Shown one piece after another: positions 46,401 to 57,036 of a stretch of DNA of 64,000 nt; within the stretch, counting starts at the first letter, position 1, and each line of letters opens with the position of its first letter. This stretch comes from Apostichopus japonicus. Taxonomy: Eukaryota; Echinodermata; Holothuroidea; Aspidochirotida; Stichopodidae. Where the stretch lies: positions 9,875,501 through 9,939,500 of the forward strand of contig NC_092576.1 of assembly GCF_037975245.1 (NCBI RefSeq), read 5' to 3'. Below the pieces are notes generated by a model. The model saw only the letters and a program-made list of their open reading frames with translations, was not told the DNA's origin and did not search any database. The position numbers and the translations under genes are program-made.

Positions 46401-46648
46401 ATATGTTCGGAATTGAATACGGTGATCTTGAAGTGTACATCAAGACTCCAGGTGATGATATGAGACGCTTGCGAAAAGAGCTGGATGGATTTGGACAATA
46501 CAACAAATGGAATCTTGGAGAAGCCGACATCGATGCTTGTACGGCAGAATTCCAGGTAGGTGATTTGTATTCATTCGGCGCATAAAGCATAATGATGATA
46601 ATAATGATTATGATAATGATGATGATAATGATGATGATAATGATGATG

Positions 46649-46687
<39 letters not shown>

Positions 46688-46724
46688 TAAATAAATAATA
46701 ATAATTAAAAATAATAATAGTAAC

Positions 46725-46762
<38 letters not shown>

Positions 46763-48640
46763 TAATAATAATAACAATAATAATAATAATAATAACAACA
46801 ACAACAATAATAATAACAACAATAATAATAATCATAATAATCATAAAAATAATAATAAAAGTAACCAAAAAAAAGACAAAAACGTTAATACTAAACTGTC
46901 GGTAGTTAATTGAACATGGAGGATGCGTTGCTTCTAAATATAAGTGTGAAGTATAAGCTATACATTGTCGACGGAGATGCCAGTCAGAAGTTTCAGTAAA
47001 CTGTGTAACCAGTGATGATTCAGAAAGAATATTAACGCTCTCCAACTAAGCAAAACATAATCAATGATAGTGATTTTTTGATTCAATAAATTAAAAACAA
47101 AAACAGATAGCTCTTCTTATAATAAAACCATAACTGAATAAGAAACACCATTAGACAGCAATATTTACAGGCCCCCCCCCCCCACCCACCACCTCCACCC
47201 CTCCCAGATTGTGTGTAGGCTAATGTTTACTTGCATGTCACGCTCCAGGCACTCGTACTGATAGTAGGAGCATCCCCTCTCTATCAGATAACGGTTAGAA
47301 ACTGTTTATACTTTTAGTACGAGTGCTCTGAAGCATGGTTTATGGGGGAAAGCATAGAGTGCTATTAGCATGAGAAAATTGTTCCTACTGGCATTTCTTG
47401 TTCAGATCATACATGTTAACGTTGCTATAAATATTCCTGATCATATATATAGATTATAGTGGAAGTTGAGGATACGCTGATTGTACCTGTTCAGAGTGGG
47501 TTTGCTATCGACGACTTTCTCTTCTCGGACTGTGAAGTTCCCCTCCCAGTGCTATCTGGAACATGTGGTGCCCAGCAGACACAGTGTAGCAATGGCGTTT
47601 GTTACCCAGCTAACCAGCAGTGTGATTTTGCACTTGATTGCTGTGATGGCACGGATGAGCTACCGTCACATTGTAGTAAGTAAGACTGGATTATTTGCGA
47701 CTTCTCAACTAGCCTCTGGATTGTTAGGAATAACATAGGGATTAATTTTTAATTTTCAAGTTTAAGAAGTGTATTACTTTTGAACTTATCTATACGGTGC
47801 GCCTGGTTGATGTGCGCATGGGGGGGGGGGGGGGAGCGGGAGGGATTTGGATACAAAGTATTCAAATCGACTAACGTAAATAAAGAACGGATTTCATTCA
47901 GTGTCGCCTCGAAGTTAACACTCAGTTCATACTCCAATTCAACCGAGTATTTTGTCAGGTGCTGTTTAGTATTAAAATAGGCTATGACGTAACATTTTAA
48001 TGATTAAGATTAGATAAAATGTGGTTATATACTCGTTGGTGAAATGAAACTAATCATTTTAAGTAAAGCACAGAAAGAGAGACGAAATAATACGAAACGA
48101 TACGTATGAAAATATAACAACTATATAAGAAACAGGATATAACGAAACGAAACGACGCAAATAAACCCAAAATAAAACAGAACAGAAAAGGTAAGGAAAA
48201 CAAAAGCAAATCAAAGCAAAGCGAAGCGAAACAGTAGAATGATTTCTTCATTAATCATATTTCTTTATATTTAGCCTCGTATAATATGTGCAACTTTGAA
48301 TCCGGAATGTGTGATTGGACAAATTTGAACGATGATGAATTTGATTGGACGTGGAACAAAGGAGGCACTGGTAGCGGTGGTACTGGTCCTGGAGCTGACC
48401 ACACCCTTGGAACTTCTGAAGGTAATGTGCGCTATTTCATATGCAACTAAGGGTATGACTGACGTTAAAGACATGAATGTGAGATATGTAATGGAATTTA
48501 ATATGTAATCATTTAATATAAGATAATGTAAAACTAATATATGCTTGTGTTTAGTCGTTCGGAGTGTGTAGATATTCATTGAGGGCATGGGTTCGAATCC
48601 CGGTGGAGGCTGGAAGTTTTTCCAACTCATTACGATTTTC

Positions 48641-48738
<98 letters not shown>

Positions 48739-51700
48739 GTAAAACATGAACAATATTAACTATGGTGTACCTACTATGCTCAAGGTAAGGCATCGGCATT
48801 TGTAGTGTAATATATAGTCATGTGATCAATAGTACGATCATAATTTAATATTACTGTAATACTCCAGCATAGTTAAGTAATCATTTATTTTCCTCAAGGT
48901 TATTACATGTACATTGAGGTTGATAGACCGCGCCGTCCTGGAGACAGAGCTCGTCTGGGCAGTTACTACATTCTAAAACAGATTACAGAAACCTGCACTG
49001 TAAGTGAAAACCTTGTTTTCAAGTGGAAACAGTTTATTATATTATTTTAATGTTGTCAATCAATTAATAACGCTGTATCGTTAAGCCATTTATTATAATA
49101 AACAACTTGATGTCATCCGTAAGAACTTTTACGGTCCAAAGAAAATTAATAACGTGCAGACCAGGGGTACACGAACCCTTTAAGTGCTGACGAGGGGATG
49201 GTGGGGGTGGTTAGATGTTATTACATCCAGGTGAGGGGTCTAATAGGATTTGTGCCCCCCCCCCCCCCCTCTTTGACAAATGTTGCTATAATGTAGGATG
49301 CTTGGATGCAAAATGGTGCAATTTTTTTGGCATCTTTCGAAACAAGGTTGAAAAAGAAAAAAAGCCCCTCCTCAACAGAAGTATACGTGTATACACCTCT
49401 TGTGCAGAGAGTATAGTATTGCCAGGAAATCCATAAATGGTTTTGTAATGGTTTTGAAAATGTGTGACCTTACTAGAAAGCCTGGCAAATATTGTGTATT
49501 ATTCTCTCGTTGTCGCTACAATATTACCAGGCTGAGAGAATGACTCGGTGAAAGAATTCGTTATTACATAATATTTGCTGCACTGTATTCGTAACAAGAT
49601 TAATGTGCCGTGGATACAGATCAGGGCCCCCGGGGTGAATATGGTTACCCAAAATATGGGTAGAAATATAATATATCCTTATTTCCATGGTACTTAAAGA
49701 AAGTGAAGCGGGCCTTGATGACATAATTTCCTCATAGGCCCAACCTGAATTTAGAGCTACCGTGACGTTTATAACTATGTAAAGTTTTGCGATATTTTTT
49801 TCTTCAAGTGCTTACAAATCTGATGTCTTTATGCTGTTTGAAAATAATGAAAGAAACAAAATTAATAAATAATCCGAGAAACGTCCATATCCTGAAACGA
49901 AATCAGCTTCCTGTTTATTATTCTTGTGTCTTTTATTTATTTGACCGTCCATTTTGTGTTTACATACACAATCTCTGTTCCTCTATCTCTGTTAATTTTT
50001 AAGGCAGGCGTCAATAATATTGAACTTTGGTTTGTTTAAACATTCCAGCTAATTACAAGATACCTTTTATTTAATGTTGTTTTCTTGGTTTGTATCACCA
50101 AAGATGAGGTTTTTCTACCACGTTGAAGGCATTGGTATCGGTGAACTCGTTGTCTACACTCGTACAGAAGTTAACGGTCCGTTGACCAAAGTTTGGTCTC
50201 AGGTCCAGCAAAGGGGCGATAATTGGTTCTATGCTTCCATTGGACTGGGTATAGAAACTACAGCATTCCAGGTAACATCTTTGTTGCGTGCCTCCTTAAG
50301 TTTTACACATTAAACACAAAAAAAAACAAAAACAATTTCGATTAATATTGTGTTACTTAGCAGATGAGAACCTGTATCGAAAAGTGAATACATGGACGCC
50401 GTTATTGATGGATAGGCTTTTAATGTGATGTAGTATGTTTTACCTGGTTTCAGTAATTGTCTGTCCGTATATATGTATGTATGTATGTAGTATGTATGTA
50501 GGCTATGTATGTATGTATATATGTATGTATGTATGAATGTTTGTCCGTCTTCACCATCACTTTATTACTTCTGCGTCACAACTGTGTCTAAAAAAAAAAG
50601 TGTACAATTGCTAGTTCTGGTACTTTATAAAATCAGGAGAAATTACCTCAAAGTTTATTAATCTGATCATTGATAATTTCTCATTTCTGATATTTTCAGA
50701 GTAAACCTATAGTTTCTATAATATATTTTATATTATCTGTAGGTGGTTATTGAAGGCATTCGCGGTATCACCGAAGATGGTGATATCTCTATTGACGATA
50801 TATCGTTTACACCGGGATGTAGGGCTGCCGGTTACGATATTCCGGTTGTCAGTACAGTTGCCTACAGTGAGTATATTAATTTGGTGAAAGTCAATATATA
50901 AATCATTTCAAGGGCTACTATCGAATACCATCCTCGTCTTCGTCATCCACGTCGGGTGGCTTCCAATTCAACATTTAAGTTTAATTTAGAAAGTCGATTT
51001 AGAAAGTCATTTCAGATGGGAAAACCGTAGATTGCTCTTGGATGAAAAACCCATCTAACTATTGACCCGGCCGGGTATCGAACCCTGAACCTCCCGATTG
51101 TTAACCCTTGTTGCTTCAAATGCCACCGCATTTAACCACTCGGCCACATCATCGTTATAGGACATGCATGAGCTACATGGGAGCTACCCATTTATGCAGG
51201 ATATAACACAGTGAAGGGTTTTTAGTCACTACCGTGTATCTGTCATTTTAATACCAAATTAATTTTCTACTTTGGTCAACAGCTGGCACCCAAAGTTTCC
51301 GACCGTGCGAAAGTAATGAATTCTTGTGCTATGAGGATTACTCTTGCGTATCGAATAGCCGCGTCTGTAATGGAGTTTTCGATTGTCCTCAAGGGAGCGA
51401 CGAAGACCAAGGATGTAGTGAGTACCAGCTACACTGATCGGAGAATATGTAATCGATTTAAAGAGAAATAAATAATAAAGTACCAATTTATTAGGAGAAG
51501 CAGCAAATGACAAATTACTCAGAGTTCCAGGAGAAAATCATTGTAGTATATATATATATGTATATATCTATATATCAAAGAATTTCCGTTTTGAATTAAG
51601 AAGTTCCTTTGATGTATTATATCCTTATATCAACGAAATAAATTCAAAGTCAGGATATTATCAGAAATAATATGCAATGTTTAATACAATCACCAATTAA

Positions 51701-53939
51701 CAACAAAAAGGAAACAATGTTAATACCCTCATATCGTTTTATGTTGATAACAGGTTCTTCAAAACCAGTCGAGAAGAATCGTAAGTAACATTTGTAAATC
51801 TTTCTTGAGAAAGAGTTTTGTACACTAAATAACCGGTTGTTATTCTATAGTGCGTGCTACAATATTGGCATTACTTGTCAAGTGAACGATACCTACATGA
51901 CTGGATGTTGAAACTTATAAAGTTTCATACATTCTCTGTACATTTGCAGTTTCAGCGGATAGCTGCGCAGGCAACTTCTTCTATAAGCCTGTCACGGCGC
52001 TCACAAGCGCCCTCACTTTGTAGGTACCTACATGACTATAAATCCCTGGTGTGTTGCCCGCCCCAAAAATAACACCATCAACAACCGACGAATAGTTCTT
52101 CTCAATACTGCAAGCAATTTCACGCGCATTACAATACTGCGTATATTTGCAGGAAAATGCAGTTCTATCTGTGTTTTTTCATTATGAAAGTGCACATCGC
52201 CCGCTTATAAAGGTATCTCCCAGTGACATACAGTGTAATAGATTTACCTTAAATAGGATGGGGGGGGGGGATTGGGGGCATACATATTATACACGTTTAT
52301 TTGAAAACCCCGTCTCAATTACTTAATTCTGAATCAAAATATGGTTAATTGAAATGTGACCTATTTTGATCGAGCTGGGTCTAAAAAGTAAAAAGTATAT
52401 TCCCTGGATTTGATCACAGTAGCTTACATGTCTGTGATGCTATGCTACAAAAGGCATTCTTTGCTTTCCTATGACAAATATTCTTGTTCATTTGATTTCT
52501 GGCTGGATTATTTCCTTACAAGTTTTCTTTGTTTTTTTTCTCTATATAGGTAGGCATAAAATTTCATATATATTCATTTCTTGGAAACTTTCTTTCTATT
52601 TTCCTTTCATTTCATTGATAAAAGTTATGCTTTCAGTAATCTATAAAACATATTAAGTATTCCTATTTCATTACGTTTATTTCTACTGCATCATACATTA
52701 ATTGAATTAAATTGAATTTAATAATGTATTACTTATTATATACAAAACGCAAGTTAGCCTTTTCATACTCGAGAGAAAAATAAATTATAGGATAATTGTT
52801 TCAAACACACTTTTCCCACCTATACATACATATTTTTATGGGCAGGTTTTGGGGTGTGATTTAAATTTAAAATGATTTCATTTTACAGCTAACGCCCTAG
52901 CAATATCAATGGGTGTAATCTTTGGTACCATTGGACTGGTCATTATAGTTGGTGGTGTCTATTTCTTTGTGTCGAAAAGAAACTCGAAACCAAGGTAAGA
53001 ATTTTTTTAATGACCTTATCAAATTAAAACAAAACGTAACGATTGAAGGTAACCCAGTCTGACGGGGAAAAGTTAAAGATGTGAAAAATTAAGGTTTAAA
53101 TCTGAAAGCAGACAAAACGGAAGAACAGATGAAATATAGCTCCAAAACTACTAAGGTCCGTGTATAGGAAGCTATAGGTAACTGTCAACACATTCAGTAC
53201 TATGTTAAATACCGGTGCTATGGCCGAGTGGATCAAGGCGGTGGCATTTGAAGCAATAAGGCTTAGCAATCGGGAGGTTCCGGGTTCGATAACAGCCGGG
53301 TCATAGTTAGGTGGGTTTTTATCCAAGGGTATATTGTAAGGTTTTTCCATCTGAAATCACTTTCCCAAATTTGAGTTACCATTTTGAATTGGAAGCCATC
53401 CGACGTGTAAGTTGTAATCCATAAGCCCTTGCTGGGTTCTTCCACATTTGTGGTCGCTGAAGCGTCGTAAAAATAACTGCTGATTATTAATAATTACTAT
53501 GATTGTTATTATCATAAATGGAGTATGACTATAGAAATCCAACCGTCTCTCTGAAGTATAAGGTTATGTAAAGTAAGTTGACTTACGCTCTGCCAAGACT
53601 TATATTGAAGGCGAGGCAGAAGCTCAGAAGCTCAAATCTGATTATGATTAAATATTAAATTTATGCACAGAAAAAAAGGGGAGAAAACGTTAGTTACGAT
53701 TAGTAAAGATCAACTATTTAATATATATTTTTTGTTGTTTTTCATTTTACAGTGGACTCGTTCAACATCAAGTTGATCCCTATAAGGTGAGTTAATAAAC
53801 CAACGGCTTCTCAAATAGAACACAATTTTTAAATGATAACTATATAACAAAAAATATGCCACCATTTATGTATTATTTGAAATATCAGTAAGTTCTTTTT
53901 TCCCTTTTTCTTTTTCAACAGTCCCATAGTGATATTTGA
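34997..53939 (+). CDS. Gene B: MAM and LDL-receptor class A domain transmembrane protein
   Basis: Complete 22-exon coding region: 34997-35039, 37353-37475, 38662-38805, 39557-39819, 40371-40587, 41029-41175, 41807-41904, 42223-42387, 43062-43185, 43991-44119, 44686-44832, 46287-46555, 47453-47675, 48275-48421, 48899-48999, 50104-50271, 50743-50866, 51283-51417, 51754-51780, 52889-52994, 53753-53786, 53922-53939. Total 2952 nt, 983 residues plus TGA, in frame throughout with AG and GT borders. Plan: signal peptide (1 to about 15), LDLa1 (21-55), MAM1 (59-218), LDLa2 (227-263), MAM2 (269-426), LDLa3 (450-484), MAM3 (488-650), LDLa4 (661-697), MAM4 (703-862), LDLa5 (886-922), transmembrane helix (about 935-959), 24-residue tail. 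Its likely role is as a cell-surface adhesion or uptake protein; this is inferred from domain families only. Exons of 263, 147, 98, 165, 124, 129, 223, 147 and 124 nt match gene A exactly in length, showing a recent common origin. Confidence 0.92.
36552..36895. repeat. Three tandem copies of a ~110-bp unit in gene B intron 1
   Basis: Units start at 36552, 36661 and 36772 with GTCTAGTGT and contain ATGGCCAGGAATGTTCCTAT and GTGTAAGAATTATCATACAC. Looser, older copies of the same words extend over about 36030-36990, so the whole stretch is a degenerate minisatellite. Confidence 0.8.
37578..37932. mobile_element. hAT-like miniature element in gene B intron 2
   Basis: Begins CAGGGGCGGGCAAACTTTTT and ends AGTTTGCCCACCCAT; TTCTAGAA flanks both sides (37570-37577 and 37933-37940). 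The body includes GGGCCGCA and GGCCCGCGGGCCGTAG words known from Charlie-type hAT miniature elements. The last bases have drifted from the expected CCCCTG. Confidence 0.75.
38662..40587 (+). CDS. Gene B exons 3-5: MAM1 and LDLa2
   Basis: Exon 3 (38662-38805) reads [20 protein letters not shown]. Exon 4 (39557-39819) reads [28 protein letters not shown] and ends in CVENFQ. Exon 5 (40371-40587) has [13 protein letters not shown], then LDLa2 from C227 to C263 with a CC pair and a GSGSDETAC end. A hAT-like miniature element lies in the preceding intron (37578-37932). The central MAM exon is uninterrupted here, unlike in MAM2 and MAM4. Confidence 0.9.
39000..39105. repeat. Foldback repeat family, single arm
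   Basis: One arm only: CGTGTAACAAATGTTACCGT, TACTGATGCACGGTTGTGGG and GGTGGCACCAGTGGTTACTG, in gene B intron 3. Confidence 0.65.
41029..43185 (+). CDS. Gene B exons 6-9: MAM2
   Basis: Exon 6 (41029-41175) reads [20 protein letters not shown]. Exon 7 (41807-41904) reads [20 protein letters not shown] and ends in NCQ. Exon 8 (42223-42387) starts [13 protein letters not shown] and ends HRENDFQ. Exon 9 (43062-43185) reads VVFQGSRG and [14 protein letters not shown], then the linker [14 protein letters not shown]. The exon 8 acceptor is CACTAG; a second AG lies 5 nt further on, but only the first keeps the IRFW start shared with gene A. Confidence 0.9.
43991..44119 (+). CDS. Gene B exon 10: LDLa3
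   Basis: Phase 1-1 exon of 129 nt, residues 442-484. Six cysteines (C450 to C484) and the calcium-binding end [10 protein letters not shown]. It begins PFTLPGGGC, matching gene A exon 10. The acceptor is TATAAACAG and the donor is GTAAGA. It separates the two halves of the internal exon 3-10 / 11-18 duplication. Confidence 0.9.
44686..47675 (+). CDS. Gene B exons 11-13: MAM3 and LDLa4
   Basis: Exon 11 (44686-44832) reads [20 protein letters not shown]. Exon 12 (46287-46555) reads [39 protein letters not shown] and ends in DACTAEFQ. Exon 13 (47453-47675) finishes MAM3 with [13 protein letters not shown] and continues into LDLa4 (C661 to C697; DCCDGTDE). The 1.4-kb intron between exons 11 and 12 contains the tail of a non-LTR retrotransposon and what look like decayed copies of exon 12 sequence. 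The intron after exon 12 starts with a long AAT/ATG-rich tract. Confidence 0.9.
45269..45469 (-). pseudogene. 3' end of a non-LTR retrotransposon ORF2
   Basis: On the minus strand a 66-codon frame reads [36 protein letters not shown] and then [17 protein letters not shown] before a stop. This LAxDRxxWR end is typical of the C-terminus of LINE reverse-transcriptase polyproteins. It is followed by a short 3' part ending in a TAC repeat (45241-45255 read on the minus strand), as many LINEs do. No reverse transcriptase core is present, so this is a heavily 5'-truncated copy in gene B intron 11. Confidence 0.65.
45955..46230 (+). pseudogene. Possible decayed copies of gene B exon 12 sequence
   Basis: Within intron 11, about 300 bp before exon 12, GAAAGAAAACAAACATCAAG then ACCAGTTAGTCCCGTTTATT resembles the exon 12 stretch coding [14 protein letters not shown]. 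Around 46155 AGTCCCGTTGACTTTCATGA looks like a second fragment. Both are followed by T-rich tracts and AG, like the real acceptor. The likeness is partial and frames are broken, so these would be relics of local exon duplication. Confidence 0.35.
46590..46860. repeat. AAT/ATG trinucleotide tract
   Basis: About 270 bp of AATAAT and ATGATA-type triplets right after gene B exon 12. The long leucine- or isoleucine-rich open frames on the minus strand are low-complexity artefacts. Confidence 0.9.
48275..50866 (+). CDS. Gene B exons 14-17: MAM4
   Basis: Exon 14 (48275-48421) reads [20 protein letters not shown]. Exon 15 (48899-48999) reads [20 protein letters not shown]. Exon 16 (50104-50271) reads [20 protein letters not shown] and ends ETTAFQ. 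Exon 17 (50743-50866) reads [22 protein letters not shown] and a linker ending in STVAY. The exon lengths 147/101/168/124 match gene A except for 6 nt in exon 16. A TA microsatellite (48643-48735) sits between exons 14 and 15. Confidence 0.9.
48643..48735. repeat. TA microsatellite
   Basis: TA dinucleotides with a short ACATACATAC interruption, in gene B intron 14. Confidence 0.9.
50470..50540. repeat. TATG tetranucleotide repeat
   Basis: TATGTATG units with small breaks, in the gene B intron between exons 16 and 17. Confidence 0.85.
50945..51157 (-). mobile_element. tRNA-derived SINE, 3'-truncated, in gene B intron 17
   Basis: On the minus strand the head reads ATGTGGCCGAGTGGTTAAAT and GGTTCGATACCCGGCC, then the family body up to AAGCCACCCGACGTG, where it stops. 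The tail present in the other copies is missing. Its flanks carry GACGAAGACGAGG-like simple sequence. Confidence 0.7.
51283..51417 (+). CDS. Gene B exon 18: LDLa5
   Basis: Phase 1-1 exon of 135 nt, residues 878-922. Six cysteines (C886 to C922) with a [10 protein letters not shown] end, close to the LDLa calcium-binding consensus. It is the membrane-proximal module of the ectodomain. A minus-strand SINE lies in the intron just before it (about 50945-51157). Confidence 0.88.
51754..53939 (+). CDS. Gene B exons 19-22: stalk, transmembrane helix, tail and stop
   Basis: Exon 19 (51754-51780) is a 27-nt micro-exon, SSSKPVEKN. Exon 20 (52889-52994) codes the helix [20 protein letters not shown] and on to GVYFFV, followed by SKRNSKP, giving type I topology. 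Exon 21 (53753-53786) codes [12 protein letters not shown] and exon 22 (53922-53939) codes SHSDI and TGA. The tail has no NPxY; the equivalent place reads VDPY, so uptake signals differ from gene A. A SINE (53214-53495) lies in intron 20 and a 300-bp dispersed repeat in intron 19. Confidence 0.85.
51840..52165 (+). repeat. Dispersed ~300-bp repeat in gene B intron 19
   Basis: GCTACAATATTGGCATTACT, CAAGTGAACGATACCTACAT, ATAGCTGCGCAGGCAACTTC and ATTTGCAGGAAAATGCAGTTC recur in the same order at 54957-55260. The two copies flank the last exons of gene B as direct repeats. Confidence 0.75.
53214..53495 (+). mobile_element. tRNA-derived SINE in gene B intron 20
   Basis: Same family as 1954-2252: A box TGGCCGAGTGG at 53221-53231, a damaged B box (GGTTCGATAAC, 53283-53293), the body with CCATCTGAAAT and GTAAGTTGTAATCCA blocks, and a CTGCTGATTATTAAT end. 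It is shortened within the body compared with the first copy. Confidence 0.78.
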
Positions 53940-54650
53940 TGGCCGAAGGACACGCTCTATCTTTATCATATATTTTTATGAATATATTTGGCCAACTACA
54001 GCGAATCTGTCTGCTCCATGAATGAAAGGGATATTATATGAACACATTTATTAGATTTAATAATAATATTGGCTGTGGTCATTCTATGCCACCGGAAATA
54101 TCATAATAAATGTATACACAAAATTTTAGTACGATGCAATTTTTTTTTAAATAGGGTTACATCTTTGATATATTTCAAGCTGTCTGTTATATGCGCAACT
54201 TTAATGAAGCATCTATATATATATATAAAACAAAGACTAGATAATCCAACTTCATAGCTCATTAAGATGTATGGAATTGAGTTTATCTAAAAAATCTATC
54301 AGGCGAAATAATTAAAACATCGGGCATCATAGCAACATTTAAATAAGTCAATTATATGGGGAAATACATTTACCCCTGAATTTCCTTGGAGGAAACTTTG
54401 AGGGATCTTTTAACTTTCATAATGCAGAAAAAGGGCATGGGCATTGCAAAACTGAAGAGAATTATCGGTAGTCACTGAAATTATCACAAACGGTAGATAT
54501 TTTTTACAGAAGCCATGCACGGGATAAAAAGTTTGACTTGCGTGATTTTCTTGAGGACCAGTTTTGTTTTGGTTTTATTTTTAAATAAAGAATAGTCTAT
54601 GAAATATACTACCAGTATAAAAAAAATATAACGCTAAGAGGAAATAAATG
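53940..54650 (+). terminator. Gene B 3' untranslated region with polyadenylation signals
   Basis: AT-rich sequence follows the TGA of gene B. Canonical AATAAA hexamers lie at 54594-54599 and about 54643-54648, and another AATAAA occurs near 54105. Which one is used cannot be told from sequence alone. No further coding exon in phase is needed, since exon 22 supplies the stop. Confidence 0.5.
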
Positions 54651-54956
54651 GAAGTAAACTTGAATTTATGGTTTTATAGTTGTCCTTAGTTTGCAGTTTC
54701 ACGTTATTTGTTTTAGAGAACTTAGACTTTGAGTATGAGCTGCGTTGCTTCAACCCGATAGAACATCGTATCATGGAGTTTATGAAATGGTAACATAATC
54801 ACTGCAGCTACCCATCTATAGTAATCAGAGCAGAAAGAGATGTATTTACGGGCAGGCCAACACCAATTACCATGACAACCGACAGAATTACGGACGCCAC
54901 GGAATATATTAATTGTTTTCTTAGTAGCTGTAATCTGACTAGGTCGTATTATTGTA

Positions 54957-55260
54957 GTGCGCTTGCGCGCTACAATATTGGCATTACTGGCCAAGTGAAC
55001 GATACCTACATGACTGGACGTTGAAACTTCAAATTTCATGTAGTCTCTGTACATTTGCAGTTTCAGATGCTAGCTGCGCAGGCAACTTATTCTGAGCCTG
55101 TCACAAGCGCCCTCACTATGTATATGAATATAGTCCCTGGTGTGTTGTCCGCCTAAAAGAAAGTAACACCATCAACAACCGAAAAGTTCTTCTTAATACT
55201 GTAAGCACTCCAGGCGCACTATACAATACTGCGTATTTGCAGGCAAATGCAGTTCAGGTT
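54957..55260 (+). repeat. Dispersed ~300-bp repeat downstream of gene B
   Basis: Second copy of the 51840-52165 repeat, same orientation, with small gaps. It begins GCGCTACAATATTGGCATTA. Its position is 1 kb past the gene B stop. Confidence 0.75.
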
Positions 55261-55558
55261 AACTTTGGTATCGGTTATTTATAAACAACGTACAACGGTG
55301 ATCATGAATAAGTTTCACTTACGTAGGATCTTCTAACTTCTGTCTGACATTTATAACAATTCAAGAGGAATACGGTTCTTATTCACTCAAGTAAATGATT
55401 TGAATAGTCGGACAGGCGTAGATGAACAGTTTCGCAACTCAAACAGAGTAGTGTGAATATGACGTAAACAAGTATTTATAGCTCAATGAATCATTGGACG
55501 ATGTGGTATTTACCAGTGGCCTGTTTGTGAATGCAGTACGCAACAGATGATACTATGC

Positions 55559-55967
55559 CAGGGTTGTCCAACCTTTTGCAGAGGAGGGCCACATGGAATG
55601 ATTATGATGAAGGAGGGGGCCGCATGAACCCTACGCTCGATTTTCGATTTTTTGCCCGAAGCCCAAGGCAACAAAATGTGAGCACTGCGCGCGGAGCGCA
55701 CTGATCTATTTTCCTTCCTGATAAAACAGATGAATACAGTTCAGCCGCCCCCCCCCCCACCCTCCTCCGCTGAGAGAGTGTCACACAAACTGACCTGTAT
55801 GTAGTTTTTTGGACCCACAAGGTTCGAATGATTGATTATATAGCTTCAAATTGTTATCAATAAATCTGCTCACTAAAATTTCGCACCGTAGAGCATCTCT
55901 GGCAGGCCGGACGCAACCCTGCGGCGGGCCGGACTGTGGCCCGCGGGCCGTAGGTTGGACAACCCTG
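55559..55967. mobile_element. hAT-like miniature element between genes B and C
   Basis: Ends CAGGGTTGTCCAACCTTTTG and, inverted, CAGGGTTGTCCAACCTA; the 8 bp TACTATGC flank it at 55551-55558 and 55968-55975. It includes GGCCCGCGGGCCGTAGGTTG near the right end, shared in style with the element at 37578-37932. It has no coding capacity. Confidence 0.8.
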
Positions 55968-55975
55968 TACTATGC

Positions 55976-57036
<1,061 letters not shown>

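Noticed and set aside
46571-47045. Leucine- and isoleucine-rich open frames on the minus strand
   Set aside because: They come from the AAT/ATG triplet tract and are not conserved with gene A.
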